From Gammaproteobacteria bacterium (GTDB lineage Bacteria > Pseudomonadota > Gammaproteobacteria > Enterobacterales > Permianibacteraceae): 64,000 nt of DNA. The stretch is taken from positions 186,001 through 250,000 of the forward strand of contig JACPFT010000005.1 in NCBI GenBank assembly GCA_016182845.1, given 5' to 3'. The position numbers and the translations under genes were made by a program. Below the pieces are notes generated by a model, which was not told the DNA's origin, made no database searches, and saw only the letters and a program-made list of their open reading frames with translations. Of the stretch, positions 52,176 through 61,421 are shown one piece after another. The stretch's first letter is position 1. Every line of letters starts with the position of its first letter.

Positions 52176-52880
52176 TTAGCGGCGTTCGTAGCGGCTGAGT
52201 AGAAGCTCCGCCTCCATGCCGCCGTCGCCGGAGCGTTGGATGCGGGCCGGGACATAGCCCAGGCTGGGGGCGAACCAGATGGTGGTGCTGTCCTCGCCGC
52301 CCTTGGCGTCCAGCATTTCCACTTTCAGGGTGTCGAGCTGGCCGGCCGGCGTGTCCAGGGTCTCGCGACCGCGCGCCGCGAAACGGTACAGCCGGCTGCG
52401 GCCCCGGTGCAGGATGGTGTATTCCAGGGGGGTCTTGCCGGCGGCCAGATCCTCGGCCAGCTGTTGTTGGTAGCTGGCCATGTCGAAGCTGGGTCCGTTC
52501 AGGGGCAGGGTCCAGGCCCGGCCTTCCTTGTCGCCGGTCAGGGAGCGGGCCGTCCAGTCATAGCGCTGGGCGCCTGACTTGGTCTTGCTGGCGGACTCGT
52601 CCCGGTACTCGTAGCGCAGGGGCTGCCACTGCGCGTCGGCATAGCGCATCAGGCTGGTCTCGCGCCGTTCGGAGCGGAAGAACAGCAGCTGGGCCGAGCT
52701 GTCCAGCTTGAGCCGCCAGCCGTCAGCGGTCTTTTCCAGGCTGCGCTGGGCCGAGCCGGCCACCTGGCCCAGGGCCTTGAGCTGGTATTCGGCCCGGTAG
52801 GGCTGGGGTTCCTGGGCCTGAAGCTGAGTGCTCAGCAAGCTGAGGGCCAAGGCGAGGCATATGCGCATGATTCGGCTCAC
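52176..52880 (-). CDS. DUF3108 periplasmic protein
   Basis: A 234-residue protein with a signal peptide (MRICLALALSLLSTQLQAQ) and the DUF3108 fold: PYRAEYQLKALGQVAGSAQRSL, then ETLDTPAGQLDTLKVEML and the TTIWFAPSLGYVPARI block. Function unknown. Its GTG start overlaps the purN stop; an internal ATG at 52868 is another option. Confidence 0.85.
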   Translation of the reverse strand: MSRIMRICLALALSLLSTQLQAQEPQPYRAEYQLKALGQVAGSAQRSLEKTADGWRLKLDSSAQLLFFRSERRETSLMRYADAQWQPLRYEYRDESASKTKSGAQRYDWTARSLTGDKEGRAWTLPLNGPSFDMASYQQQLAEDLAAGKTPLEYTILHRGRSRLYRFAARGRETLDTPAGQLDTLKVEMLDAKGGEDSTTIWFAPSLGYVPARIQRSGDGGMEAELLLSRYERR

Positions 52881-53464
52881 AGGGGAAAACGGCCTTCCGC
52901 GAACCCCTGTATGACCTCGGGATAGAGGCGATGTTCCAGGACGCGCACCTTGGCCGCCAGGCTGGCCTCGTCGTCGCCGGTTTCGATGGGGCAGCTGGCT
53001 TGGGCCAGGATGGGGCCGCCGTCCAGCTCGGCGGTGACCGTGTGGATCGTGCAGCCGTGCTCGGCTTCGCCGGCCTCCAGGGCGCGGCGGTGGGTGTGCA
53101 GGCCCGGGTATTTGGGTAACAGGGACGGGTGGATGTTGAGCATGCGCCCGGCGAAGCGCTGGATCAGAGCGGGCGTGAGTATGCGCATGAAGCCGGCCAG
53201 GATCACGAGGTCCGGCCGGTAGTCGGCGATGAGCGCGGCCAGGGCGGCGTCATAGCTGTCGCGATCGGTGTAGGCCTTATGATCGAGCACGGCGGTGGCG
53301 ATGCCGGCCGCCTTGGCGCGTTCCAGACCGAAGGCATCGGGGCGGTTGCTGATCACGGCGGCGATGCGCGCCTGCATGCGACCGTCGGCGATAGCGTCGA
53401 GCAGGGCCTGAAGGTTGGAGCCGTTGCCGGAGATCAGCACGACGAGGGAGAGCGGGGTGTTCAT
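52877..53464 (-). CDS. purN: Phosphoribosylglycinamide formyltransferase
   Basis: A 195-residue enzyme transferring formyl from 10-formyl-THF to GAR in purine synthesis. VLISGNGSNLQALLDAI binds the substrate phosphate, and catalytic Asn/His/Asp are in NIHPSLLPKYPG and the DGGPIL loop. It lies downstream of purM with a 95-base gap containing a repeat. Confidence 0.97.
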   Translation of the reverse strand: MNTPLSLVVLISGNGSNLQALLDAIADGRMQARIAAVISNRPDAFGLERAKAAGIATAVLDHKAYTDRDSYDAALAALIADYRPDLVILAGFMRILTPALIQRFAGRMLNIHPSLLPKYPGLHTHRRALEAGEAEHGCTIHTVTAELDGGPILAQASCPIETGDDEASLAAKVRVLEHRLYPEVIQGFAEGRFPL

Positions 53465-53515
53465 AGGCGGAGGATCTTGGACGGGCTCGCCTGAAGTGGC
53501 TTGCAGCGGAGCCTC

Positions 53516-53550
53516 CCGTTCGCCCTGAGCCTGTCGAAGGGCGAACGGGA
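53516..53550. repeat. Perfect inverted repeat between purM and purN
   Basis: CCCGTTCGCCCT (53516-53527) pairs with AGGGCGAACGGG (53539-53550) around GAGCCTGTCGA. Same core as the element at 40567-40664. It lies inside the pur transcript and would form a strong hairpin. Confidence 0.85.
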
Positions 53551-53559
53551 AAGCGAGGA

Positions 53560-54615
53560 TTAACCGACCAGTTCGACTTGGTGCTCGTCGCCCTGGCGTT
53601 CGGCGATCCTGCCGATGACCCAGGCCTGCTCGCCGCTGGCCTTGAGTTGGGCGAGGGCGCTGTCGGCCTGTTCGGCCGGGACCACGACGACCATGCCCAC
53701 GCCGCAGTTGAAGGTACGGTACATCTCGCGATGCTCCACGCCGCCGGCCTGTTGCAGCCAGTCGAACACGGCAGGGCGCTGCCAGCTCTTCAGGTCGATG
53801 ACGGCCTTGCAGTTCTCCGGCAGGACGCGCGGTACGTTCTCGGTGATGCCGCCGCCGGTGATATGGGCCATGGCCAGGACCGGCTGCTGCTTGATGAGGG
53901 ACAGCAGGGACTTGACGTAGATACGGGTCGGCGCCATGAGCACGTCGCCCAGGGTCTTGTCGCCGTCGAATGTGGCCTTCACGTCGGCGCCGGACACGGC
54001 CAGGATCTTGCGGATCAGGGAATAGCCGTTGCTGTGGGGGCCGCTGGAGGCCAGGGCGATCAGGGTGTTGCCCGGACGAACTTCACCGCCCTCGATGATC
54101 TTGGCCTTCTCGACGATGCCCACGGCGAAGCCGGCGAGGTCGTAGTCGCCTGCCTCGTACATGCCGGGCATCTCGGCAGTCTCGCCGCCGATCAGGGAGC
54201 AGCCGGCCTGCTCGCAACCGGCGCCGATACCGGAAACGACGTCGGCGGCCACGTCCACGGACAGATGGCCGGTGGCGTAGTAATCCAGGAAGAACAGGGG
54301 CTCGGCGCCGGTCACGACGATGTCGTTGACGCACATGGCCACGAGATCGATGCCCACGCTGTCGTGCTTGCCCAGGTCGATGGCCAGGCGCAGCTTGGTG
54401 CCCACGCCGTCGGTGCCGGACACCAGAACCGGTTCCTCATAGCCCTTGGGCAGGGCGAACAGGGCGCCGAATCCGCCCAGGCCCGCCAGGACTTCCGGGC
54501 GGCGCGTGCGGGCGGCTACGCCCTTGATGCGCTCGACCAGGGCATCGCCGGCTTCGATGTCGACGCCTGCGTCCTTGTAGCTGAGAGAAACGGGTTTGTT
54601 CGCGGATTCGGTCAC
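53560..54615 (-). CDS. purM: Phosphoribosylformylglycinamidine cyclo-ligase
   Basis: A 351-residue AIR synthetase. [20 protein letters not shown] at the N-terminus, [36 protein letters not shown] and [13 protein letters not shown] are the ATP-binding signatures. First gene of the purM-purN-DUF3108 transcript on the minus strand. Confidence 0.97.
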   Translation of the reverse strand: MTESANKPVSLSYKDAGVDIEAGDALVERIKGVAARTRRPEVLAGLGGFGALFALPKGYEEPVLVSGTDGVGTKLRLAIDLGKHDSVGIDLVAMCVNDIVVTGAEPLFFLDYYATGHLSVDVAADVVSGIGAGCEQAGCSLIGGETAEMPGMYEAGDYDLAGFAVGIVEKAKIIEGGEVRPGNTLIALASSGPHSNGYSLIRKILAVSGADVKATFDGDKTLGDVLMAPTRIYVKSLLSLIKQQPVLAMAHITGGGITENVPRVLPENCKAVIDLKSWQRPAVFDWLQQAGGVEHREMYRTFNCGVGMVVVVPAEQADSALAQLKASGEQAWVIGRIAERQGDEHQVELVG

Positions 54616-54749
54616 GGTGGGCCTCGGCTCGGGAAGAGATGCAAAAGCGCAATTGTACCAACTTTAGCCGCGTCGGGGAAAACTGGGATTGCATTGGAGC
54701 TATCGCGGCGTCGCTACGCGTTAGCTTGGCTGAAAGGACGGTTGGAGTG

Positions 54750-54773
54750 CCGTGGGTCTTCAGCGACCCACGG
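54750..54773. terminator. Strong hairpin between purM and the solute-binding gene
   Basis: CCGTGGGTC (54750-54758) pairs perfectly with GACCCACGG (54765-54773) with a 6-base loop. No clear T run follows on either strand, so it may be a processing hairpin rather than a classical terminator. Confidence 0.5.
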
Positions 54774-54792
54774 CGGCGGGCGAAGTCCTGAC

Positions 54793-55530
54793 TTATTTCA
54801 AGTGCTTGGCCATGATGGCCTCGACGTCGATCTTCTTCAGGCCCTCGTTGAAGATTTTGGCCAGTTCCTGGCCCTTGGCATCGTTGCGGAAACAGATATA
54901 CAGCTTCTTGTCTTCCAGGGTCTTGGCATTGAACTGCAGTACTTCCTTGGCGTCCGTAAGGCTGGCGTCGTTGCTGAGCAGGAAGTTGAGCACGTGCTTG
55001 TCGATGACGGCGGCGTTTATGCGCTTGGCATGGAGCTTGCGCAGATTGGTCACGTCGTCCTTGACCGGTTCGACCTTAATCTTGCCTTCGGCGGCGCGCT
55101 GGTCGAATTCGGCGGTGTTGATGTAGTCCTGCACCGTGCCGATCTTGAACTTGCCGAGATCGTCCATGCTGTTCCAGGTTACCGGGGCGTCCTTGCGTTC
55201 CACCAGGCCCAGGGGACCGGTGCCCATGGGCTCGCTGAACACAAAGTCGGTCTTTAGGCTTTCGGCATAGTATTCGGGGAAGTAGCCGGCATATTCGTTG
55301 CCCGGCTGCTTGGCCAGGAACACGGCGCGCGACCAGGGGAAGAAGCCGACTTCCAGGCGATAGTCCATGGCCTCGAAGGCGGCTTTGGCGACGGCGACCG
55401 ATGCGCCTTGTTCGACCATGCTGGCGCCGGTATAGGGCGGCCATTCGAGGGACGTGAGCTTGACGGTCTTCGATTCGGCGTAGGCGGTGGATACGCCAAG
55501 GGCGAGGGCTAGGCTAAGCAGGATCTTCAT
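54793..55530 (-). CDS. Periplasmic solute-binding protein (SBP family 3)
   Basis: A 245-residue protein with a signal peptide (MKILLSLALALGVSTAYA) and the family-3 fold: LEWPPYTGASMVEQGASVAVAKAAFEAMDY and SMDDLGKFKIGTVQDYI. Start at 55530 with AGGAG 5 bases upstream. No permease or ATPase is nearby, so it may be an orphan ABC or sensor partner; the ligand (amino-acid-like?) is unknown. Confidence 0.85.
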   Translation of the reverse strand: MKILLSLALALGVSTAYAESKTVKLTSLEWPPYTGASMVEQGASVAVAKAAFEAMDYRLEVGFFPWSRAVFLAKQPGNEYAGYFPEYYAESLKTDFVFSEPMGTGPLGLVERKDAPVTWNSMDDLGKFKIGTVQDYINTAEFDQRAAEGKIKVEPVKDDVTNLRKLHAKRINAAVIDKHVLNFLLSNDASLTDAKEVLQFNAKTLEDKKLYICFRNDAKGQELAKIFNEGLKKIDVEAIMAKHLK

Positions 55531-55649
55531 GGGGGCTCCTTGTGGTGGGCTCTTGTCGGCGAGTGCGCGAGGCATTGAACCCAGTATAGAAGCTGATTGG
55601 AGAAGTGTTTTATTGGCAGGGCGAGGGAGGGCTGGCGGGGAGGGGGAAA

Positions 55650-55676
55650 GCACCGGTGGCGCAGGGCCGCCGGTGC
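55650..55676 (-). terminator. Hairpin after the porin gene
   Basis: GCACCGG (55650-55656) and CCGGTGC (55670-55676) pair across a GC-rich loop; the minus strand continues TTTCCCC. Weak terminator. Confidence 0.45.
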
Positions 55677-55686
55677 CGGCTTGTCC

Positions 55687-56400
55687 CTAGAGCAGTTCGA
55701 AGGTCTTGGTGACGGTTAGGTACAGAGTCTCGTCGACATTGTCCTCGCCATAAGCATCCTTGAAGAGATCGCTTTCATCGGTGGCCTGAACGCCGGCTTC
55801 GAGGATGAAGCCGTCGATATCGGCGGCCACGCCAATCTTGCCGTGGATCTGGTCGTCGTCGCTATAGCCGCCCGCATCGGCCAGATCGGAAAAACGGGTA
55901 TAGGTGGCTTCCAGATTCAGTTTCAAGATGTCCGTGAGTTGGAAGCTGTGATTGCCCTTGACGCGCCAGGCGGCGCCCGCCCAGGCGTCGTCGTCGTCGG
56001 AATAATAAGCCTTGAGCTTGGTGTTGCCGAATACGACGCCGATATAGCCTTCGGTGTAGTCAATGGGGTCGGGGAGGCCGTGGTAGGTGTAGCGGGCCGC
56101 GCCGAAGTCCATGGCAAAATTGTCGTTGATCGTCCAGTAGTAGCCGGCGTAATAGTCCTGCTCCATATCCTGATCGATGCCGGCGAAGTCGACATTGGAT
56201 ACCCATGTGCCCGCATACAGGCCAAAATCGAAGGCATAGTCCACCGAGGCCTGCAGGGCCGGTCCGCCATTGGTTTGGCTGACGCCGTCGAAGAGGTAGT
56301 CGGAAGCGCCGGTCAAGGTAGTGGTCAGGCCGGCATGGGCGGTACTGCTGATGACAAGTAGGGAAGCCAGGGCGAGGCTTAAACGGGTTGGCTGTCGCAT
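55687..56400 (-). CDS. TorF-family putative porin
   Basis: A 237-residue outer-membrane protein with a signal peptide (LALASLLVISSTAHA). GASDYLFDGVSQTNGGPALQASVDYAFDFGLYAGTWVSNVDF is the TorF signature; alternating beta strands follow, ending in an aromatic-poor LYLTVTKTFELL. Substrate unknown. It is divergent from DUF2066 with a 135-base gap. Confidence 0.88.
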   Translation of the reverse strand: MRQPTRLSLALASLLVISSTAHAGLTTTLTGASDYLFDGVSQTNGGPALQASVDYAFDFGLYAGTWVSNVDFAGIDQDMEQDYYAGYYWTINDNFAMDFGAARYTYHGLPDPIDYTEGYIGVVFGNTKLKAYYSDDDDAWAGAAWRVKGNHSFQLTDILKLNLEATYTRFSDLADAGGYSDDDQIHGKIGVAADIDGFILEAGVQATDESDLFKDAYGEDNVDETLYLTVTKTFELL

Positions 56401-56535
56401 GGTAGTCTCCGCTTGTTATGACGTTATTGGTAGTAATGCAGGACACAGAGGGCAATGTCGCTATTTGTTTGACGATGCGTCAAGTATTTTACTTCATGAC
56501 ATGAATTCCTCCCCAGAAGGTGTAGCACAAAATTG

Positions 56536-57690
56536 ATGATGCAGCGCAGAAGCCCATTTTCTCCAAAGCTCTCCTGGCTGCCGCGCATCCGCGCCTGGCC
56601 TGTGCTCTGCTTAGGCCTGGGCCTCGCGTCCTGGACAGCCGATGCCAGGGACGTGGCGGGGCTTTACCATGTGGAACTGCCGGCCCTGGAGCAATCCCGG
56701 GCCAGCCGTGAGCGCCTGACCCAGGCCGCCTTGCGCGAACTGCTGCAACGGCTGACCGGCCGGGCTGGCGCGGCAGGCGAGAATCCGGTGGTGGAAGCGG
56801 CCGCGACTCAGGCTTCCAGTCTTGTGCAGGCCTTTGGCTTCCGTGAACCCAGCCCGGAAGAGCGGGCCGCCAGCGGCGCGCAGTTCGTGCTGCAGTTGGA
56901 TTTCGACCCGGGCGCCCTGCAAAGGCTGTTGAAGGAGGCTGGCTTGCCTGTCTGGGGGCGGGAACGCCCGGAGACGCTGTTGTGGTTGGTTCTGCCGGCC
57001 GAACCGGCGATGGCGGAAGCCCCATCATCCGAGACCGCGCCAGCCGACATCGTCACCGCGCCTCATCCCGGCTTCCTGAGCCCGGGCGACGCGCCGGTTC
57101 TGGAGCGGCAGCTGCAGCTGGCTGCCCAGCGCCGGGGCCTGCCCCTGGCGCTGCCCAAGGACGAACCGGCGGAGCGCGAGACCCTGAGTCTGGACGCCTT
57201 GCGCATGCCGGTCGCCGAGTCGGTGGAAGCCGTGTCCCTGGCTTACAGCGCCGATGTGCTCCTGGCCGGCGAGTTGAGCCGCGCGGGCGGCGGTTGGACC
57301 GGACGCATGCATCTGCTCCGCGGCGCGGAACTCGAATCCTGGGACGTGCAGGCGGCCAGCGAGTCGGCGGCCCTGGAGCGGATCCTGGACGGTCTCGGCG
57401 AGCGCCTGGCGCGGCGCTACGCCCTGCGCCAGGATGCCAAGGCCGGCGCACTGGCCTTGCGCATCGGCAATGTGCGCAATTTGGCCGATTACGCCCAGCT
57501 GCTGCGCTACCTGCAATCCCTGTCCCTGGTGAAGCGGGTCGCCGTTCGGGAAGTGCGCGGCTACGAGCTGCGCGTGGAGCTCACAACCAGCGCCGATGCG
57601 GCGGCCTTGAGCCAGCTGTTGGCCCTTGGACAGCATCTGCAAGTCGTGACCGGGGCCCAGGACGGCCTGAATTACCAATGGCAACCCTGA
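56536..57690 (+). CDS. DUF2066 exported protein
   Basis: A 384-residue protein with an N-terminal signal (AWPVLCLGLGLASWTADA). GLYHVELPALEQSRASRERLTQAALRELLQRLTG and FVLQLDFDPGALQRLLKEAGLPVWG are DUF2066 features. Function unknown, but it is regularly found upstream of hda in gammaproteobacteria. ATGs at 56536 and 56539 are equivalent. It overlaps the next gene by 13 bases. Confidence 0.88.
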   Translation: MMQRRSPFSPKLSWLPRIRAWPVLCLGLGLASWTADARDVAGLYHVELPALEQSRASRERLTQAALRELLQRLTGRAGAAGENPVVEAAATQASSLVQAFGFREPSPEERAASGAQFVLQLDFDPGALQRLLKEAGLPVWGRERPETLLWLVLPAEPAMAEAPSSETAPADIVTAPHPGFLSPGDAPVLERQLQLAAQRRGLPLALPKDEPAERETLSLDALRMPVAESVEAVSLAYSADVLLAGELSRAGGGWTGRMHLLRGAELESWDVQAASESAALERILDGLGERLARRYALRQDAKAGALALRIGNVRNLADYAQLLRYLQSLSLVKRVAVREVRGYELRVELTTSADAAALSQLLALGQHLQVVTGAQDGLNYQWQP

Positions 57691-58256
57691 GCTGGCGCCA
57701 TCTGCCCAACCTGATCACGGCCTTGCGCCTGGGGCTGGTGCCGCCCATGGCCTGGCTTTTGGCCGAGGGCTATTACCGAGCCGGCTTCCTGGTGTTCGTC
57801 GTGGCCGCCGCCTCGGACGGCGTCGATGGCCTCTTGGCCCGGCGCTTTGGCTGGACCAGCCGCTTCGGCGCCTGGGCCGATCCGGCGGCGGACAAGCTCT
57901 TGATGTTTGCCAGCTACTCGGTCCTGGCCCTGCAAGGCCATATCCCGTTCTGGGTCTTCGCCCTGGTCATCGCCCGGGACCTGGTCATCGTCCTGGGCGT
58001 GGCGAGCTTCCGGCTCTGGTTCGGGCCGGTGGACATGGCACCCACCCGCTTGAGCAAGGGCAATACCTTCCTGCAGATCCTGCTGGTGGTGTTGACCGTG
58101 TTCGCCCTGGCCTGGGGGCTGGTGCCGCCCTTCATGCTGGAATGGCTCGCCTATGCCGTGGGCCTGAGCACGCTGTTGAGCGGCGCCGATTATGCGTGGC
58201 AATGGGGAAGCCGGGCGCGTGCCATCGCGCGGGCTAAACGAGTAGGGAAATTATGA
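57678..58256 (+). CDS. CDP-alcohol phosphatidyltransferase family protein
   Basis: A 192-residue membrane enzyme with about five TM segments. The catalytic motif D-x2-D-G-x2-A-R-x8-G-x3-D-x3-D is intact in SDGVDGLLARRFGWTSRFGAWADPAADK. The substrate, glycerol phosphate or another alcohol, is not evident. Stop and next start overlap (ATGA). Confidence 0.92.
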   Translation: MATLSWRHLPNLITALRLGLVPPMAWLLAEGYYRAGFLVFVVAAASDGVDGLLARRFGWTSRFGAWADPAADKLLMFASYSVLALQGHIPFWVFALVIARDLVIVLGVASFRLWFGPVDMAPTRLSKGNTFLQILLVVLTVFALAWGLVPPFMLEWLAYAVGLSTLLSGADYAWQWGSRARAIARAKRVGKL

Positions 58257-59314
58257 AACTGACAAGCTGGATGGTGGCCTTGGCGGGCCTGGCGGCCATG
58301 GGCCTGCTGATTTACGGCCTGGGACCGGTGCTGACGCCCTTCCTGGTGTCGGCGGCCTTCGCTTACCTGGGGGATCCCCTGGCCGATGCCCTGGAGCGCT
58401 GGCGGGTGCCGCGCGGCGGCGCGGTGGCCCTGGTGTTCAGCTTTCTTATCCTGCTGGGCGTCTTGAGCCTGCTGCTCGTCGTGCCGCTGCTGGAGCGCCA
58501 ACTGCTGGCCCTGGTGGGCAAGCTGCCGGGCTTCCTCGATTGGCTGCAGGCCACGGGCCTGCCCTGGCTGTCCATGCGCACTGGCCTGGACATGAGCATG
58601 CTCAGCGTCACCCAGCTGAAGCCGGCCTTGACCGAGCACTGGCAAAGCGCCGGCTCGGCCCTGGGTTTCGTGATGAGCACGCTGTCGTCCTCGGGCGCGG
58701 CCATCGTTGGCTGGTTCGGTAACCTGATGCTGATCCCGGTAGTGACCTTCTATTTATTGCGCGACTGGGATGTCTTGGTGCGCCAGATCCATGCCCTGGT
58801 GCCACGCCGCTACGCGCCGGGCGTGGCGCAGATCGCGGGCGAATGCGACGAGGTCCTGAGCGCCTTCGTGCGCGGGCAGCTGCTGGTGATGATGGGTCTG
58901 GGCGCGGTGTATGCAACCGGCTTGTGGTTCGTGGGGCTGGAAGTTGCGCTGTTAATCGGTATGATCGCCGGCCTCGCCAGCATCGTGCCCTACCTGGGCT
59001 TTATCGTGGGCATCATCGCCGCCAGCATCGCGGCCTTCATGCAGTTCCAGGACTGGCAGCCCCTGGTTTATGTGGCCCTGGTGTTCGGCGTGGGTCAGAT
59101 CATCGAGGGTTTCGTGCTCACGCCCTGGCTGGTGGGCGACCGGATCGGCCTGCACCCGGTGGCGGTGATCTTCGCCATCCTGGCGGGCGGCCAGTTGTTC
59201 GGTTTCGTGGGCATCCTGCTGGCGCTGCCCCTGGCGGCCGTGATCAAGGTCCTGCTCAGCCATGGCCATGCCCATTACCTGCGTTCCTCGGCCTATCACG
59301 AGGGCGCGGTCTAG
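58253..59314 (+). CDS. AI-2E family transporter (PerM-like)
   Basis: A 353-residue protein with about eight TM segments. LGPVLTPFLVSAAFAYLGDPLADALERWRVPRGGAVALVF and GVGQIIEGFVLTPWLVGDRIGLHPVAVIFAILAGGQLFG are family signatures. Members export or exchange small solutes; despite the name, AI-2 export is shown only for TqsA. Coupled to the CDP-alcohol transferase. Confidence 0.9.
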   Translation: MKLTSWMVALAGLAAMGLLIYGLGPVLTPFLVSAAFAYLGDPLADALERWRVPRGGAVALVFSFLILLGVLSLLLVVPLLERQLLALVGKLPGFLDWLQATGLPWLSMRTGLDMSMLSVTQLKPALTEHWQSAGSALGFVMSTLSSSGAAIVGWFGNLMLIPVVTFYLLRDWDVLVRQIHALVPRRYAPGVAQIAGECDEVLSAFVRGQLLVMMGLGAVYATGLWFVGLEVALLIGMIAGLASIVPYLGFIVGIIAASIAAFMQFQDWQPLVYVALVFGVGQIIEGFVLTPWLVGDRIGLHPVAVIFAILAGGQLFGFVGILLALPLAAVIKVLLSHGHAHYLRSSAYHEGAV

Positions 59315-59353
59315 ATAAACGGCTCCTAAGATTTTCGCACCGGTCGAGGTGAC

Positions 59354-60052
59354 ATGAATTCGGTTCAACAATTGTCCCTGGGCCTGGCCCTTAAAGACAA
59401 TGACAGCTTCGAGAGCTTTCACGGCGAGGCCAATGCCGAGCTGGTGGCGGGCCTCATCGCCGCCGCCCGTGGCGAGGCTGGCGCCAATCTCCATATCTGG
59501 GGCGAGGCGGGCTCGGGGCGTAGCCATCTGCTGCACGCGGTCTGCCAGGCCGCCGACGCGGCGGGCCTGGCCGTGGCCTATCTGCCCGTCGCCGAGCTCC
59601 TGGAACTGTCCCCGGAAGTCCTGGAGGGCATCGAGCAATTCACCCTGGTCTGCCTCGACGACATCGGCGCTTGCGCCGGCCGGCGCGATTGGGAGGAGGC
59701 GTTGTTCCATGCCTATAACCGCGTGCAAGCGGCGGGCGGGCGCTGGCTCAGCACGGCGGACAACGTGCCCCAGAGCCTTGGGCTAGGCCTCAAGGACCTG
59801 GTGTCGCGCCTGGGCTGGGGCATGATCTACCAGCTCAAGCCCCTGGACGAGGCCGGAAAGCTGGCGGCCCTGCAGAAGCGCGCGCGCCTGCGCGGCTTCG
59901 AGCTGTCCGACGAGGTGGGGCAATTCCTGCTGCGCCGCCTGCCCCGGGATAATGCCGCCTTGTTCAGCATGCTGGACCGCTTGGATCGGGAGTCCTATGC
60001 GGCCCAGCGCCGGCTGACCGTGCCTTTCGTCAAGCAAGTGCTTGATCTGTAA
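59354..60052 (+). CDS. hda: DnaA regulatory inactivator Hda
   Basis: A 232-residue AAA+ protein similar to DnaA domain III, which with the sliding clamp promotes hydrolysis of DnaA-ATP. It has the N-terminal clamp-binding-like QLSLGL, Walker A GEAGSGRSHLLHA, Walker B LVCLDDI, and the sensor 2 region. Its place after DUF2066 and AI-2E is the usual gammaproteobacterial order. Confidence 0.95.
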   Translation: MNSVQQLSLGLALKDNDSFESFHGEANAELVAGLIAAARGEAGANLHIWGEAGSGRSHLLHAVCQAADAAGLAVAYLPVAELLELSPEVLEGIEQFTLVCLDDIGACAGRRDWEEALFHAYNRVQAAGGRWLSTADNVPQSLGLGLKDLVSRLGWGMIYQLKPLDEAGKLAALQKRARLRGFELSDEVGQFLLRRLPRDNAALFSMLDRLDRESYAAQRRLTVPFVKQVLDL

Positions 60053-60423
60053 TTATTTAGCACCCTCCATCTTCAGCTCCTCGCTGCGCCAGCGCGCGTA
60101 CAGCGTGCCGGAAAAGAACAGGGCGAGGGACAGCACCAGCTCCACGAAAGCGGCGTCCTGATTCCCGGATTTACCCATCAGGGTCACCACCGCGTGGCAG
60201 AAATACAGCAGGCTGATCAGGGCCAGGAGCATGAGGCTGCGCGGCTCCTGGCGGCGCAGCCCCTGCACGAAGGCCAGCAAGGGCGCCACGGACAGTAACA
60301 GCCAGACCCATTGACCGCTCGTTTGCGGCGGCGCGGGCCAGAACTGGGAGGCGGCGACGAGGATCAGCAGGCCGAAATAGCTGGAGCGGCTGAGCCGCTG
60401 GCTCAGATAGGTCTTGTGGCGCA

Positions 60424-60424
<1 letters not shown>
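60053..60424 (-). CDS. DUF2069 membrane protein
   Basis: A 123-residue protein with four TM segments (about 17-30, 39-56, 65-84 and 93-110): FGLLILVAASQFWP, LMLLALISLLYFCHAVV. Function unknown. The start is ATG 60424, in a TGATG overlap with wrbA; a TTG one codon upstream is not needed. Convergent with hda. Confidence 0.9.
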
Positions 60425-61373
<949 letters not shown>

Positions 61374-61421
61374 GGCGTTCTTCCAGGCAAAACGCCATTT
61401 TACCCGGATGTCGGGCCGGTG